Shown: positions 16,746 through 26,340, counted from the first letter of the stretch. The stretch is 64,000 nt of DNA from CAXXFQ01 sp963674475 (GCA_963674475.2 CAXXFQ010000019.1:186001-250000); one strand, 5' to 3'. Notes: a model not told the origin generated them from the sequence alone. Made by a program: numbers and translations.

Positions 16746-19700
16746 ATGGTTTCCCCTGCCTCATGGAGAATGATTGTGATCGTTTGTCGACCTCGCCGGT
16801 TTGTTGGTCTCTTCGTTGGTTTGATCGTTTGTGGTTTGTGGTTTGTTCATGAATCCCACGCGGCCGAACCGACCGGTTCCGATTCCAATTCAGTTTCAGT
16901 AAAATCGCTGCGAGTCGGATTCCTGGCTATTAACGTCGACGCATCCGGCAACCCGGTCGGGGAGGAGACGGCCGCCGCGTGGAACTGGCTCAAAGCGACC
17001 GTCGAGCGTCCGGTCCTTTTTCGGATCGATAAGAAAGAAGGACTTCTTGAGGCGGCCACGGGCAAACCGATCGACTTGGACGCCTTCGATGTCCTTTGGC
17101 ATCATCAGGGGGAAACCGTCACGCGGTGGGGCTTGCCGCCCGGTACGAAGTTCGCTAACCAAATCAATCAGTTTGCTTCCTCAGGACGCGGGGTTTACTT
17201 GAGCGGGGGCGGGTTGCTTTTCCTCTGGACGCTTTCGCTGGAAGGCTATGACCGGCCTCAGGGTCACCCGTTTCATCCGTTCAACGAGCGTCGTCCGGCG
17301 GGAGTCGTGCCGGTGGAAAAGGACCATCCGCTGTTTTGCGGTTTGAAGGCCGACGAGTCGGGGACAATCTGGACAGCCGAAGGGGGATTTCCCGCGGTCT
17401 GCGATTACACTTGGGGCGGTCCGTTTCAGGGGATGCTTTTGGCTCGAACACCCGAGGGGGTCGAGAATCCGATTACCGAATACCGGCGTGGAAAAGGCCG
17501 GGTCCTGTGCGTCGGCTGGCACTTGCCCCATTTCAGTGATACGAAAAACGTCCACCGAGAGAATCTCGACAAGCTGACCAAAAACGCGCTTGCCTATTTG
17601 GCCGCCCCCAAGGGATGGCATCCGTTCGAAATTCGTTCGGCCTACCGGGAACGAAAACTGCCGCCCGCGCCTCAGCCGGTTCCCAAGAAGCTTTTGCCGA
17701 CGGTCGACGAATTCACGTCGCTTCGCCAGGCGATTGAGGACCTTCGCCAACGTTTCCCCGACCAATACACCAAAGCCGATGCCTATCTGGCCGAACTCCA
17801 AGAGCTCGAAACGCAACTTGCCACGCCCGAGCGTGACGCGGCCGCCCGGCGTTTCGAGGCCCTTCGACGCGAGGCCCTGTTGGCCAATCCGCTTCTGGAT
17901 TTCGATCGGCTGATGTACCTTCGCCGTCGGACGAACCAGATGGGGCTGCCGACGAACTACCAGAGCAATTCGAGCCTGCCGCAAGCCGGGTATGACAATC
18001 GGGTCGAAACCCGCTCGATCCACGATTCCGGCCAACCGGTCCGAACGATTTTCCAGCCGGAGGGCGGACGGTTCGTCGGGGATATCGATCTTCATTTCGA
18101 CGCCGACAAGATGCTCTTTTCCATGTCGAACATCGACGGGCGTTGGCGTATTTTCGAGCTCGACGGTCTGAAGGCGGCCGATCAGGGCCAACCGGCCAAA
18201 TCGGCTCGGATGCTTCCGCTCTTGAACGAGGCGGATATCGACAACTACGACGGCTGCTATTTGCCCGACGGACGGGTGATCTTCAACTCGACCGCCCCGT
18301 TTACCGGCGTGCCGTGCGTCAGCGGGAGTTCGCACGTGACGAACCTGTACCGGCTGGAACAGGACGGTTCGATTCGCCGTTTGACGAACGACCAAGAGCA
18401 CAACTGGTCGCCGCGCGTCTTGCCCAACGGGCGGGTCCTTTACCAGCGCTGGGAGTATGCCGATATTGCCCACTCGTTTTATCGACTGCTTTTTCACATG
18501 AACCCCGACGGAACGAACCAGGCCGAGTTCTACGGGAGCAATTCGTATTGGCCGACCTCGATGTTCTACGCTCGGCCGGTTCCCGGACATCCGACGATGG
18601 TGGCGACGATCGTCGGCGGACACCACGAGACGCCGCGTATGGGCGAGCTGCTGCTGTTGGACCCGGCACGCGGTCGTTTTGAAACCGAGGGGGTCGTCAC
18701 GCGGATCGGCGGGAAGGAAGAAGAGGTCAAACCGGTGATCCTCGATGGCCTGATCGGCAACAGCTGGCCTCGATTCTTGCACCCGTGGCCTTTGAATGAA
18801 AAATACCTGATCGTCTCTTGCAAGCCGACAATCAGATCGAACTGGGGCCTTTACTTGGTCGACGTTTTTGGGAACTACGTCTTGTTGCACGAGGAGTCGG
18901 GCTACGCGATGATGGAGCCGATCCCGCTTCAGGCACGTCCGACGCCGCCGGTGATCGCCGATCGGTCTGACCCGACCCAAAAGGAGGGCGAGGTCTATAT
19001 GGTCGACGTCTATACCGGGCCGGGGCTCGAAAAGGTGCCGCGCGGGACGGTCAAATCGCTTCGGCTGTTGACCTACCAGTTCGCCTATCACGGCATGGGA
19101 GGCGAAGGGGACCGGATCGGATTGGACGGTCCTTGGGATGTGAAGCGGGTGATCGGCACCGTGCCGGTCGAAGCGGACGGCTCGGCCCGATTCCGGGTTC
19201 CGGCCTGCACGCCGATCTCGATCCAACCACTTGACGCCGAAGGGAAAGCGATCCAGTTGATGCGGAGTTGGTTAACCGCCATGCCCGGCGAGGTGCTTTC
19301 CTGTGTCGGATGTCATGAAGCCCAAAACAGCACGCCGCCGTCGCAAGGGACCCTCGCCGCGCGACGTCCGGCACGAGAGATCAAACCGTGGTACGGGCCG
19401 ACGCGGGGCTTTTCGTTCAAACGGGAGGTACAGCCGGTCTTGGATCGCTATTGTATCGGCTGTCACGACGGCAAGACCGCCGGGCAGGACGGGCAAACGT
19501 TGGGCGATTTGACCGCTCGACCGGCCAAACAGGTTCCCGGAATGGGCGGATATCGGGCCCGGTTCACGCCGTCTTACATGGCGTTGCGTCGCCACGTTCG
19601 GACACCGACGCTCGAAAGCGATGCCCATATGTTGCCGCCGTATGAGTACCACGCCGACACGTCTCCGTTGATCCGGATGTTGCGACGTGGACACCATGAC

Positions 19701-20819
19701 GTCAAGCTCGACGTGGAAGCGTGGGACCGACTGATCACCTGGATCGATTGCAACGCGCCGGCCCACGGGACTTGGTTCGAGGTCTGCGGCGATGCCAAGG
19801 CTGACCAAATCGAAAAACAGGCCAAGCGGCGTCGCGAGATGATGCTCAAGACGACCGGTATCGACGAGGATCAGGAAGCGGTGTTCGAGGTGGTTCGAAA
19901 GATCGAACCGGTGGTGCCCGAGTCGTGGGCCGCGTCGAAAAAACCGGCTCCCGCGCCGGCCGAAAAGCCGGTCGCCAAACCGTCACCGGCGGTGGTAAAA
20001 GAACCGGCCGAATTGCCCACGCGCCAGGTCGATTTGGGTGACGGGGTTTCGATGGAGCTGGTCCGTCTCCCGGCGGGAGAGACCGATGGCAAACCGACCA
20101 AGGAATTTTGGATTGGTCGGTTCGAGGTGACCAACCGCCAGTTTGCCCAGTTCGATCAGAACCACGATAGCCGCCTGGAAACGGGCGATTTTCTGCAGTT
20201 TGGCCCGTATCAACGGGGTTACGATGCGAACCGTCTGACGCAACCGGTCGTTCGGATCGGTCGGGACCGGGCCGAGGCGTTTTGTCGTTGGCTTTCGGAA
20301 AAAACGGGGACGACGTTCGACCTGCCGACCGATGTCGAGTGGGAATACGCCTGCCGGGCCGGGACGACGACGACCCACTGGTATGGCGGGACGAACAGTG
20401 ATTTTTCGAATGTGGCCAACCTGGCCGACTTGACGCTCCGGGAAGTCGATTACCATTATTTGCCCATCGCGATTCCCGAGTGGCGGGTGGCCGACGCGCG
20501 GTTTGACGATCAGTACCGGATCTCCGCGCCGGTCGGGACGTATGCACCGAACCCGTGGGGTCTTTTCGACATGCACGGCAATGTGGCCGAATGGACCAAG
20601 ACGGAGAAGCAGTCGGACTCGATCGGTCCGGCTCCGTTGACCGAGGAAGACCGGCAACTGACCCGACGCGCGGCCGTGTGTGGCGGTTCGTGGCACGACC
20701 GGCCGGTCGATTCGACGTCGGCGTCAAGGCGTTATCATTTTCCGCATCAGCCGTTGTTTGACGTCGGGTTCCGGGTGATAGTGCGAGAAGCGAAAAAAGC
20801 AGAAGTGGCAAAAAAATGA
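16746..20819 (+). CDS. Secreted fusion: HzsA-like/TolB propeller, two c-type heme motifs, C-terminal FGE-sulfatase (SUMF1) domain
   Basis: 1357 residues from ATG 16746; ATG 16770 also gives a complete signal peptide (hydrophobic core ~20-40, then HESHAAE). Residues ~55-280 look like a class-I-amidotransferase-like fold (GVYLSGGGLLFLW). A helical linker follows. From ~400 to 850 is a beta-propeller of the TolB/hydrazine-synthase-alpha-like type (LYRLEQDGSIRRLTND, FHMNPDGTNQAEFYG, GHHETPRMGELLLLD). CXXCH motifs occur at 853 (CVGCH) and 903 (CIGCH). A Pro/Ala/Lys linker (~1060-1085) leads to a SUMF1/FGE-like domain (WIGRFEVTNRQFAQF, LPTDVEWEYACRAGT, NPWGLFDMHGNVAEW, VCGGSWHDRP). Periplasmic; reaction unknown. 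Propeller and FGE calls are firm, the hydrazine synthase relation is from recall of the family. Confidence 0.82.
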   Translation: MVSPASWRMIVIVCRPRRFVGLFVGLIVCGLWFVHESHAAEPTGSDSNSVSVKSLRVGFLAINVDASGNPVGEETAAAWNWLKATVERPVLFRIDKKEGLLEAATGKPIDLDAFDVLWHHQGETVTRWGLPPGTKFANQINQFASSGRGVYLSGGGLLFLWTLSLEGYDRPQGHPFHPFNERRPAGVVPVEKDHPLFCGLKADESGTIWTAEGGFPAVCDYTWGGPFQGMLLARTPEGVENPITEYRRGKGRVLCVGWHLPHFSDTKNVHRENLDKLTKNALAYLAAPKGWHPFEIRSAYRERKLPPAPQPVPKKLLPTVDEFTSLRQAIEDLRQRFPDQYTKADAYLAELQELETQLATPERDAAARRFEALRREALLANPLLDFDRLMYLRRRTNQMGLPTNYQSNSSLPQAGYDNRVETRSIHDSGQPVRTIFQPEGGRFVGDIDLHFDADKMLFSMSNIDGRWRIFELDGLKAADQGQPAKSARMLPLLNEADIDNYDGCYLPDGRVIFNSTAPFTGVPCVSGSSHVTNLYRLEQDGSIRRLTNDQEHNWSPRVLPNGRVLYQRWEYADIAHSFYRLLFHMNPDGTNQAEFYGSNSYWPTSMFYARPVPGHPTMVATIVGGHHETPRMGELLLLDPARGRFETEGVVTRIGGKEEEVKPVILDGLIGNSWPRFLHPWPLNEKYLIVSCKPTIRSNWGLYLVDVFGNYVLLHEESGYAMMEPIPLQARPTPPVIADRSDPTQKEGEVYMVDVYTGPGLEKVPRGTVKSLRLLTYQFAYHGMGGEGDRIGLDGPWDVKRVIGTVPVEADGSARFRVPACTPISIQPLDAEGKAIQLMRSWLTAMPGEVLSCVGCHEAQNSTPPSQGTLAARRPAREIKPWYGPTRGFSFKREVQPVLDRYCIGCHDGKTAGQDGQTLGDLTARPAKQVPGMGGYRARFTPSYMALRRHVRTPTLESDAHMLPPYEYHADTSPLIRMLRRGHHDVKLDVEAWDRLITWIDCNAPAHGTWFEVCGDAKADQIEKQAKRRREMMLKTTGIDEDQEAVFEVVRKIEPVVPESWAASKKPAPAPAEKPVAKPSPAVVKEPAELPTRQVDLGDGVSMELVRLPAGETDGKPTKEFWIGRFEVTNRQFAQFDQNHDSRLETGDFLQFGPYQRGYDANRLTQPVVRIGRDRAEAFCRWLSEKTGTTFDLPTDVEWEYACRAGTTTTHWYGGTNSDFSNVANLADLTLREVDYHYLPIAIPEWRVADARFDDQYRISAPVGTYAPNPWGLFDMHGNVAEWTKTEKQSDSIGPAPLTEEDRQLTRRAAVCGGSWHDRPVDSTSASRRYHFPHQPLFDVGFRVIVREAKKAEVAKK

Positions 20820-20836
20820 AATAAAGAAAAAACAAA

Positions 20837-20957
20837 CAGAGGGATTGCAAAGCAATCCCGGTCCAAAAAGTTTTTGAGGGGAGAGTTTGAGAGGGGACAA
20901 TTTTCAAAATGTCCCCTCTCATTCAATAAAAACAGGTGACGGCAAAGCCGTCACTCC
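20837..20957 (+). repeat. Triple-hairpin element copy 2
   Basis: Starts 17 bp after the stop codon of the 1357-aa protein, after an A-rich tract. Hairpins in order: GGGATTGC-AAA-GCAATCCC, GAGAGGGGAC../GTCCCCTCTC, GTGACGGC-AAA-GCCGTCAC. It ends 56 bp before the DUF1080 start codon. Confidence 0.92.
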
Positions 20958-21013
20958 TTTATAAATTCCCTCGCTGTCTCAAAAAAACCACCCCTTCCAA
21001 CCGGAGAAAACCC

Positions 21014-21781
21014 ATGCATCGTCGAACCATTCTCTTGGCCGCAACGATTCTCTTTGCCTGGACTGCCTTCGGCATGAGTTTGACCCACGGGGCCGACGCC
21101 GGCACGCAAACTGCTTCGAACGTTCGAAGCGAGGACGGTCCGGGGTTCGTTTCGTTGTTCGACGGGAAGACGCTTGACGGTTGGAAGGCGGCTGATAGGA
21201 GTTGGTGGTCGGTCGAGGACGGGGCGATCACCGCCACGATTACCGAAGCGAAGCCGTGCAAGGAGAATCAATATCTGTTCTGCGAAGTCGGCCAGATGAA
21301 GGATTTCGAGTTGAAGCTGGTCCACCGGATTGTTTCGGAATACGAAGTCAACAGCGGGTTCCAGTACCGCAGCGAACATTACCAAGGGGACGATTGCAAG
21401 GGGTATCAAATCGATAATAACCTGCCCGGCCGAGTGCAACTGTACGATGAGTTCGGGCGTCACACGCTCGCGGCGCGTGGAGAGCGGACCATCTTCGACG
21501 AGACCGGGAAGAAGACCGTGACCGAGATCCCCGAGGCGAAAGGAGAGCTTTGGTTCGCTTTGAGCGACTGGCACGAGTACCACCTGATCTGTCGCGGCCC
21601 GAAAATGACTCTCTACGTCAACGGTCGTCTGGTCGGTGAGGTCACGGATAACGATCCGGCAAATCAGGACCTGGCTGGCCTCTTGGCTTTGCAACTGCAT
21701 TCCGGTCCGCCGATGAAGGTCCAGTTCAAAGACCTCCGCTGGCGAAAACTGGGGCCGAAAGACGAAGTTAAATTGCCGTAA
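21014..21781 (+). CDS. Secreted DUF1080 (3-keto-disaccharide hydrolase-like) protein
   Basis: 255 residues from ATG 21014 with GGAG upstream. Signal peptide ~1-27 (hydrophobic LLAATILFAWTAF, then THGADA). The mature part is a single concanavalin-like DUF1080 domain: FVSLFDGKTLDGWK, SWWSVEDGAI, FELKLVHRI, GFQYRSEH, KGYQIDNN, EYHLICRGPKMTLYVNGRLVGEVTD. DUF1080 proteins are abundant in planctomycetes and some act on 3-keto-glycosides in the periplasm; the substrate here is unknown. A strong terminator follows. Confidence 0.9.
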   Translation: MHRRTILLAATILFAWTAFGMSLTHGADAGTQTASNVRSEDGPGFVSLFDGKTLDGWKAADRSWWSVEDGAITATITEAKPCKENQYLFCEVGQMKDFELKLVHRIVSEYEVNSGFQYRSEHYQGDDCKGYQIDNNLPGRVQLYDEFGRHTLAARGERTIFDETGKKTVTEIPEAKGELWFALSDWHEYHLICRGPKMTLYVNGRLVGEVTDNDPANQDLAGLLALQLHSGPPMKVQFKDLRWRKLGPKDEVKLP

Positions 21782-21806
21782 GTCGAATACAATATGGCGT
21801 TTACAT

Positions 21807-21851
21807 GCTCCTCCTGCTTTCTCGCGATTCTAGCGGAGGAGCCCGTTTTTT
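21807..21851 (+). terminator. Intrinsic terminator after the DUF1080 gene
   Basis: Perfect 8-bp stem GCTCCTCC/GGAGGAGC (extended by an inner GC pair after a bulge), followed by CCG and six T residues, 26 bp after the stop codon. Confidence 0.8.
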
Positions 21852-22290
21852 ACAGCTTACGGCTTTCTCGGACCGTTTTCCGGTAAAAAATCCAGTCTTT
21901 CCTCGAAATTTTTTCCGGGTTTGTATGATGGAATTATCTCAGCTTGCTTTTTGGGGATCTTTTGCCGAAAAACAAGCATGGTGAATAAATGAGAGAGTGA
22001 ATCTTTCCTCGTTTCGGTTTTGCTTTTTCGCAACAAGTTCTCTGACTGACACTTCTGAACGATCTCTTGTTCAAGCGGTTATCCAATCGTCCGTGTTTAA
22101 AAAACGCTGGTTGGAATGTATGCCGATTCGATGGAGCAGTCTTCTTTTGATTTCTGACGTTTGCTTCTTTTTGAGAAAACTCCTCGGGTGTTGTTCTCGT
22201 GAGAGCTCTCTCGATTTGATAGGAGCAGTGGGGCAGATTTTTCAACGAAAATAGAAATACATTTTTGTGGGGAAGAGGGGGGGAGTGTAA
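21852..22290. other. Intergenic region without recognised gene
   Basis: An A/T-rich stretch between the DUF1080 terminator and the ATP-grasp gene. A short open frame (21997-22254, plus) has no family resemblance and no ribosome site and is considered chance. The ATP-grasp promoter must lie here. Confidence 0.4.
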
Positions 22291-23349
22291 ATGAAGCCGA
22301 TAGCCATTCATCAAGGTGAAGGGTGGGCCGTTGAGTGGATTCGCTATTGCTGCAAAAAAGGGATTCCTCACAAAATCGTTTCGGGGTACGACTCGGATAT
22401 TTTGAAACAACTCAAGGGGGCGTCCGGTTTTCTGTGGCACATCAACCATATTGTGCCGGTCGACATGTTCATGGCCCGAGACGTTTTAAACGCGGCCGAG
22501 GAAATGGGACTGAAGGTGTTTCCCCGTTTTCGGTCGAACTGGCATTACGACAATAAAATCGCCCAAAAATATTGGTTCGAGGCTAACGAAATCCCGGCGG
22601 TCGAGAGTTGGGTTTTTTATGAAAAGCGTCGAGCATTTCAATTTCTCGAAAAGGCCCGTTTCCCTTTGGTGGCGAAGTTGCGACGGGGGGCCGGTTCCTA
22701 CAATGTGCGGCTCTTGAAAACCGTCGCCGAGGCAAGACGCTATGTCAAGCAGATGTTTGGCAGCGGCTTTTCCCCGGTTCCGCGTTTTCTGAATGACGCG
22801 AAGCACAAATTCAACGTCGCTTTGCAGCAAGGCGGAGTTCGCGGCGTTTGGAATCGATTGAAGAAGGCGCCGCATTATTTTGACGTCATGACGAAGGCGA
22901 AGGCCGGTTTTCCGCGAGAAAGGGGATACGTCTATTTTCAGGAATTTGTTCCGAACAATCGGTCCGATATTCGGGTTTCGGTGGTCGGCAACCGAGCGTG
23001 GGCCTTTCGACGGATTTGTCGGAAGGGGGACTTCCGTGCTTCTGGAAGTGGGCTTTTTGAATTCGATACGAACTTGATTCCCTTGGACGTGATCCGGGCC
23101 AGTTTCGACGTCGTTCGAAAAACGCAGACGGAAGCGTTGAGCTTCGATTGGGTCGAGTGTTCCGACCGCGTGTGGCGATTTGTGGAAACCAGTTGTTGCT
23201 TCGGCGTTGAGCCGTTTCCCTACCTTTCCGGGTATTGGGACCGTTCCCTCGCTTGGCACGAAGCGCGACTTCATCCGGCCCATTGCATTCTTGAGGATTT
23301 TCTTGAAGCGATCGAACCGGTCTCTTTGGTGACGGCCCGAGCAAGCTGA
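22291..23349 (+). CDS. ATP-grasp (RimK-like) ligase family protein
   Basis: 352 residues; GGGGGGAG lies about 9 bp before the ATG. The middle of the protein has ATP-grasp features: FPLVAKLRRGAGSYNVRLLKT (lysine and glycine-rich loop that hold ATP, near residue 125), YFQEFVPNNRSDIRVSVVGNRAWAFRR (the typical 'Q+F+P..DIRV' strand, ~210-240) and FDWVECSDRVWRFVETSCCFG, where the usual metal-binding 'E.N' is replaced by E-T-S. It probably joins a carboxylate to an amine or thiol with ATP. Substrate unknown. A 45-residue insertion (FNVALQQGGVRGVWNRL) sits between the two ATP-grasp halves. Stand-alone gene. Confidence 0.75.
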   Translation: MKPIAIHQGEGWAVEWIRYCCKKGIPHKIVSGYDSDILKQLKGASGFLWHINHIVPVDMFMARDVLNAAEEMGLKVFPRFRSNWHYDNKIAQKYWFEANEIPAVESWVFYEKRRAFQFLEKARFPLVAKLRRGAGSYNVRLLKTVAEARRYVKQMFGSGFSPVPRFLNDAKHKFNVALQQGGVRGVWNRLKKAPHYFDVMTKAKAGFPRERGYVYFQEFVPNNRSDIRVSVVGNRAWAFRRICRKGDFRASGSGLFEFDTNLIPLDVIRASFDVVRKTQTEALSFDWVECSDRVWRFVETSCCFGVEPFPYLSGYWDRSLAWHEARLHPAHCILEDFLEAIEPVSLVTARAS

Positions 23350-23413
23350 GGTAAATCGCACTAGGTCGATGCTATCCGGCCTCTTGTTGGGTAAGCCGAT
23401 TTTGCAAAATCTC

Positions 23414-24364
23414 CTAAAAAAGCCGCCCTTGCTCCGATCGGCCTAGGGGGTGCGCGTCCCAGCCGTTTTCCTGTAGCCGATGCACAAATTCTTCCTGACC
23501 GTGGGTGCAGTAGACCCGTTTCGGGTTGACGCGACGGACCGCCTCGAACAGTTCGTCGAAATCGGCGTGGTCGGACAAGGGCAGGGCGTGGTCGACTTTG
23601 AGTCGGTACTTGGTCGATTCGTCGATCGCCCATCCGGTGACGGCGAAGCGGACCTCGGGCCGCTCGGTTTCCGGAGTCCAGCGGCGTGGCGGGACGACCC
23701 AGACGGCGTCCGCCCGGTCGTCGGCGGTCAGCAGGTCGTGGGGGCCCAAGTCGACGTCGAACGATTCGTAGATCTGGCTCAACTGGAACGTGGCACGGTC
23801 CTGAAGGACGAAGAACCCGGCGTCGGTCAAGATTCGGGTCACCTCTTGGGCCTTGCCCAGCGCGTACGCCTCGACGATCGGCCGGGCGCCGCGGTCGAGC
23901 GCCTCGCCGACCAGTTCGACCAACCGGGCGATCGTTTCGTCGCGTGGCGGCATTCGGTACTTGGGTTTTCCGAAGGTGCATTCGAGGATCAGCGTTTCGG
24001 CTTCGGGCAGCTCGGCCCTTTCGGCGGTGGCCGATTCGCCCAGTTTGAAATCGCCCGTGTAAAGCATCGTCGTGTGGCCGTCGTCGACCAGGAGCATTGC
24101 CGAGCCGAGACAATGGCCTGCCGGGAAGGTGGTCAGGCGGAGGTCGGCCCAGTCGATCGTTTCGCGGTAAGGCATCTCCTTGACCCGTCGGGGCCCGAGC
24201 CGGTGTTGGTACAATGCCATTGTGGCCGGGGTGCCCAGGGCCAGTTCGTGCCGGGCCATATGGTCGGCGTGGGCGTGGGAGACGAACCCGGCTTGACGTC
24301 GACGTTGCGAGTCGATCGCCAGGCCGCAGCCGGTCAAGATCAGTCCGTTGTCCCAGTGAAACAT
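23414..24364 (-). CDS. Metallo-beta-lactamase-fold exonuclease/RNA-processing-like protein
   Basis: 316 residues; AAGGA precedes the ATG. The zinc-binding set is complete: SHAHADH (HxHxDH, ~29-35), FPAGHCLGSAM (~80-90), YTGDFK (~102-107) and LSDHADFDELFEAV (~263). The HCLGSAM and LSDHAD motifs are those of the CPSF73/RNase J/'ligase-associated exonuclease' branch, without a full beta-CASP insertion of usual size. It likely cuts nucleic acid ends. No ligase or helicase partner is adjacent, so its pathway is open. Confidence 0.85.
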   Translation of the reverse strand: MFHWDNGLILTGCGLAIDSQRRRQAGFVSHAHADHMARHELALGTPATMALYQHRLGPRRVKEMPYRETIDWADLRLTTFPAGHCLGSAMLLVDDGHTTMLYTGDFKLGESATAERAELPEAETLILECTFGKPKYRMPPRDETIARLVELVGEALDRGARPIVEAYALGKAQEVTRILTDAGFFVLQDRATFQLSQIYESFDVDLGPHDLLTADDRADAVWVVPPRRWTPETERPEVRFAVTGWAIDESTKYRLKVDHALPLSDHADFDELFEAVRRVNPKRVYCTHGQEEFVHRLQENGWDAHPLGRSEQGRLF

Positions 24365-24457
24365 GGGCGGTATGGTCCTTCGGATAAAATTTTTTGAGCC
24401 GGTTTCAAAACCCTATTTCGCGTCACTGTTTCTCGGCCGTGGGAGGCCTGGTAGGTA

Positions 24458-24475
24458 GTTTTGAAAATGCCCTCT
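24458..24475. repeat. Solo end of the feoA/feoB MITE-like element
   Basis: GTTTTGAAAATGCCCTCT matches the terminal inverted repeat of the 12989-13158 element with at most two differences. No second end was found nearby, so it is a remnant or a chance match. Confidence 0.4.
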
Positions 24476-24635
24476 GGGGGGTTTCGCGTGGATAAAGAGG
24501 TCCGGACGGGCCCCCTCGCTCTACGTGTTGGTGGGGTTGTCAAAGGGCCAAAAGACCGGTTATCATAACAGGTTTCGCGTAGGAAAGTATACTCGCATCT
24601 TGCGATAAGTTCCCACCCCCTTCTATAGGAATATT

Positions 24636-25811
24636 ATGGCCGACCAAGCTGATTCCCGTCAAAAAAAGGCCAAAGCCAATAAACCGCCCACCGGAGGCTA
24701 TAAAGATCGCCCGTGGTATCCCCGCTTTTGGGATGGGATGGGGATGCGTCCTTGGTGGCGATTGTTGCGGAAGAACCACTTTGCCGTGGGGCCCTCGCGG
24801 GTCGCCATGGCGGGGATCATTTCGGGTCTGTCGTTTGTCAACGCCGGGTTCTGGGGCACTCAGGAGCTGCTTTACGGTCGAAAAATTCGGGAAACGAAGC
24901 TCGAAAAGGACCCGATCTTCATCATCGGCCACTGGCGAAGCGGCACGACGATGCTGCACGAGCTGATGATTCTCGACCAACAGCTGACGTTTCCGGACAC
25001 CTACGCCTGTTTCGCCGCGCCCCATTTTCTGTTGACCGGCGGGTTCATGCCGAAAATGGTCGGGTTTCTAATGCCGAAGCAGCGTCCGATGGACAACATG
25101 CGGATGGGGTTCGACCGGCCGCAGGAGGATGAGTTCGCGCTTTGCAATTTGGGCGCCAACTCGCCCTATCTGACGTTGGCCTTTCCGAACCGGCCGCCGC
25201 AATTTTCCGAGTATCTGGACATGGAAGGCCTGTCGAAGGAAGAGGTCGATCAGTGGAAGTCGATTTTCCATTGGTTCGTTCAGTGTCTGACTGTCCAGGC
25301 CAATGGGAAGCAGGTCGTCATGAAGTCGCCGCCGCACACCGCGCGGATCAAGACCCTTTTGGAGATGTATCCCGACGCTCGATTCGTCCATATCACCCGC
25401 GACCCGTACGTCGTGTTCGCGTCGACGGTGAACCTTTGGAAACGGCTGCGACGTGACGAAGGGTTCCAGACACCTCGTTACGACGGGCTGGACGAATACG
25501 TCCTGGAGACTTTCAAGCAGATGTACGCCGCGTTCGATCGGGACCGCGAGTTGATCCCCGAGGGCCGTTTCAGCGAGGTCCGTTACGAGGACCTGGTTGG
25601 CGATCAGACGGGTCAGATGAAGCGGATCTACGGCGAAATCGGGCTGGACGGTTTTGAGGCGGTGCTTCCGGAATTGGAGGCGTATGTCGAGAGTCATAAA
25701 AACTATAAGACGAACCGGTATGAGATCGATCCGGAGGTGCGTCGGATGGTGGACGAGCACTGGGGATTTTATGTGGAGCGGTACGGGTATCAACAAGAGA
25801 AGAAAGCATAA
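24636..25811 (+). CDS. Sulfotransferase family protein
   Basis: 391 residues; AGGA is 6 bp upstream of the ATG. The 5'-phosphosulfate-binding loop is FIIGHWRSGTT (~93-103) and the 3'-phosphate site is HITRDPYVVFASTVNLWKRL (~250). These place it in the PAPS-dependent sulfotransferase family (Sulfotransfer_3-like). A short hydrophobic, Gly/Ala/Ile/Ser stretch at ~57-75 could contact the membrane. The acceptor is unknown; planctomycetes carry many sulfotransferases and sulfatases. A composite repeat follows 18 bp after the stop codon. Confidence 0.88.
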   Translation: MADQADSRQKKAKANKPPTGGYKDRPWYPRFWDGMGMRPWWRLLRKNHFAVGPSRVAMAGIISGLSFVNAGFWGTQELLYGRKIRETKLEKDPIFIIGHWRSGTTMLHELMILDQQLTFPDTYACFAAPHFLLTGGFMPKMVGFLMPKQRPMDNMRMGFDRPQEDEFALCNLGANSPYLTLAFPNRPPQFSEYLDMEGLSKEEVDQWKSIFHWFVQCLTVQANGKQVVMKSPPHTARIKTLLEMYPDARFVHITRDPYVVFASTVNLWKRLRRDEGFQTPRYDGLDEYVLETFKQMYAAFDRDRELIPEGRFSEVRYEDLVGDQTGQMKRIYGEIGLDGFEAVLPELEAYVESHKNYKTNRYEIDPEVRRMVDEHWGFYVERYGYQQEKKA

Positions 25812-25829
25812 AAACTAAAAATAAAGAAC

Positions 25830-26071
25830 AGAGGGATTGCGAAGCAATCCCGGCGGCTAGGAGCCGCGGCCGGACCGGCGTTACCACGCCGTTTTGAAAA
25901 CTCGCTCCCGTTGGTCGCTGGTATCGATACCAGCGACCAACGGGAGCGAGTTTGTATTAACGGTGCGGAAGCACCAAGAAAAAAGTTTTTGAAGGGGAGT
26001 TTGAGGGGAAACAATTTTCAAAATGTTTCCCCTCATTTAGTAAGAACCGGTGACGGCGCAGCCGTCACTCC
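25830..26071 (+). repeat. Triple-hairpin element copy 3, interrupted by element F2
   Basis: The first hairpin (GGGATTGC-GAA-GCAATCCC, 25835-25853) and the second and third hairpins (GAGGGGAAAC../GTTTCCCCTC and GTGACGGC-GCA-GCCGTCAC, 26000-26071) are separated by about 123 bp of foreign sequence (25854-25976). In the other five copies the two sides are joined by only a short CGGTCCAA-type linker. Confidence 0.9.
25854..25976 (+). repeat. Full copy of palindromic element F2, nested in copy 3
   Basis: Begins with small hairpins CGGCT-AGG-AGCCG and CGGCG-TTACCA-CGCCG, continues into a perfect 56-bp palindrome (25898-25953, centred on TATCGATA) and ends with GGTGC-GGAA-GCACC. Half copies are at 11336-11383 and 41741-41815. 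Confidence 0.88.
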
Positions 26072-26340
26072 TTTTTCCTTTCACTCGAACCATTTACAAA
26101 AGCCTCTTGTCCTTCAAGAAACCCAAACTCCACCTCCGATAGAGGCCAAAAAACAACCGCGTTCACCTCTTTTACGCCGGAATCCATCTTTTCCCGAGGT
26201 TCTCGACCTGGGACGGGGGGTGAGGTAGAATAGACAGTTTGCAGTCCCGGCGTAGGGATCTTGTTGGAGACGGCTTCGTTTTTGCCGAAGCGGTAAAAAA
26301 GTGCTTAGATTTTTATTTGGCTGAGGAAAAGAATTTTATT

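Noticed and set aside
21997..22254. Short open frame between DUF1080 and ATP-grasp genes
   Set aside because: No ribosome site or recognisable domain; likely chance in an A/T-rich spacer.
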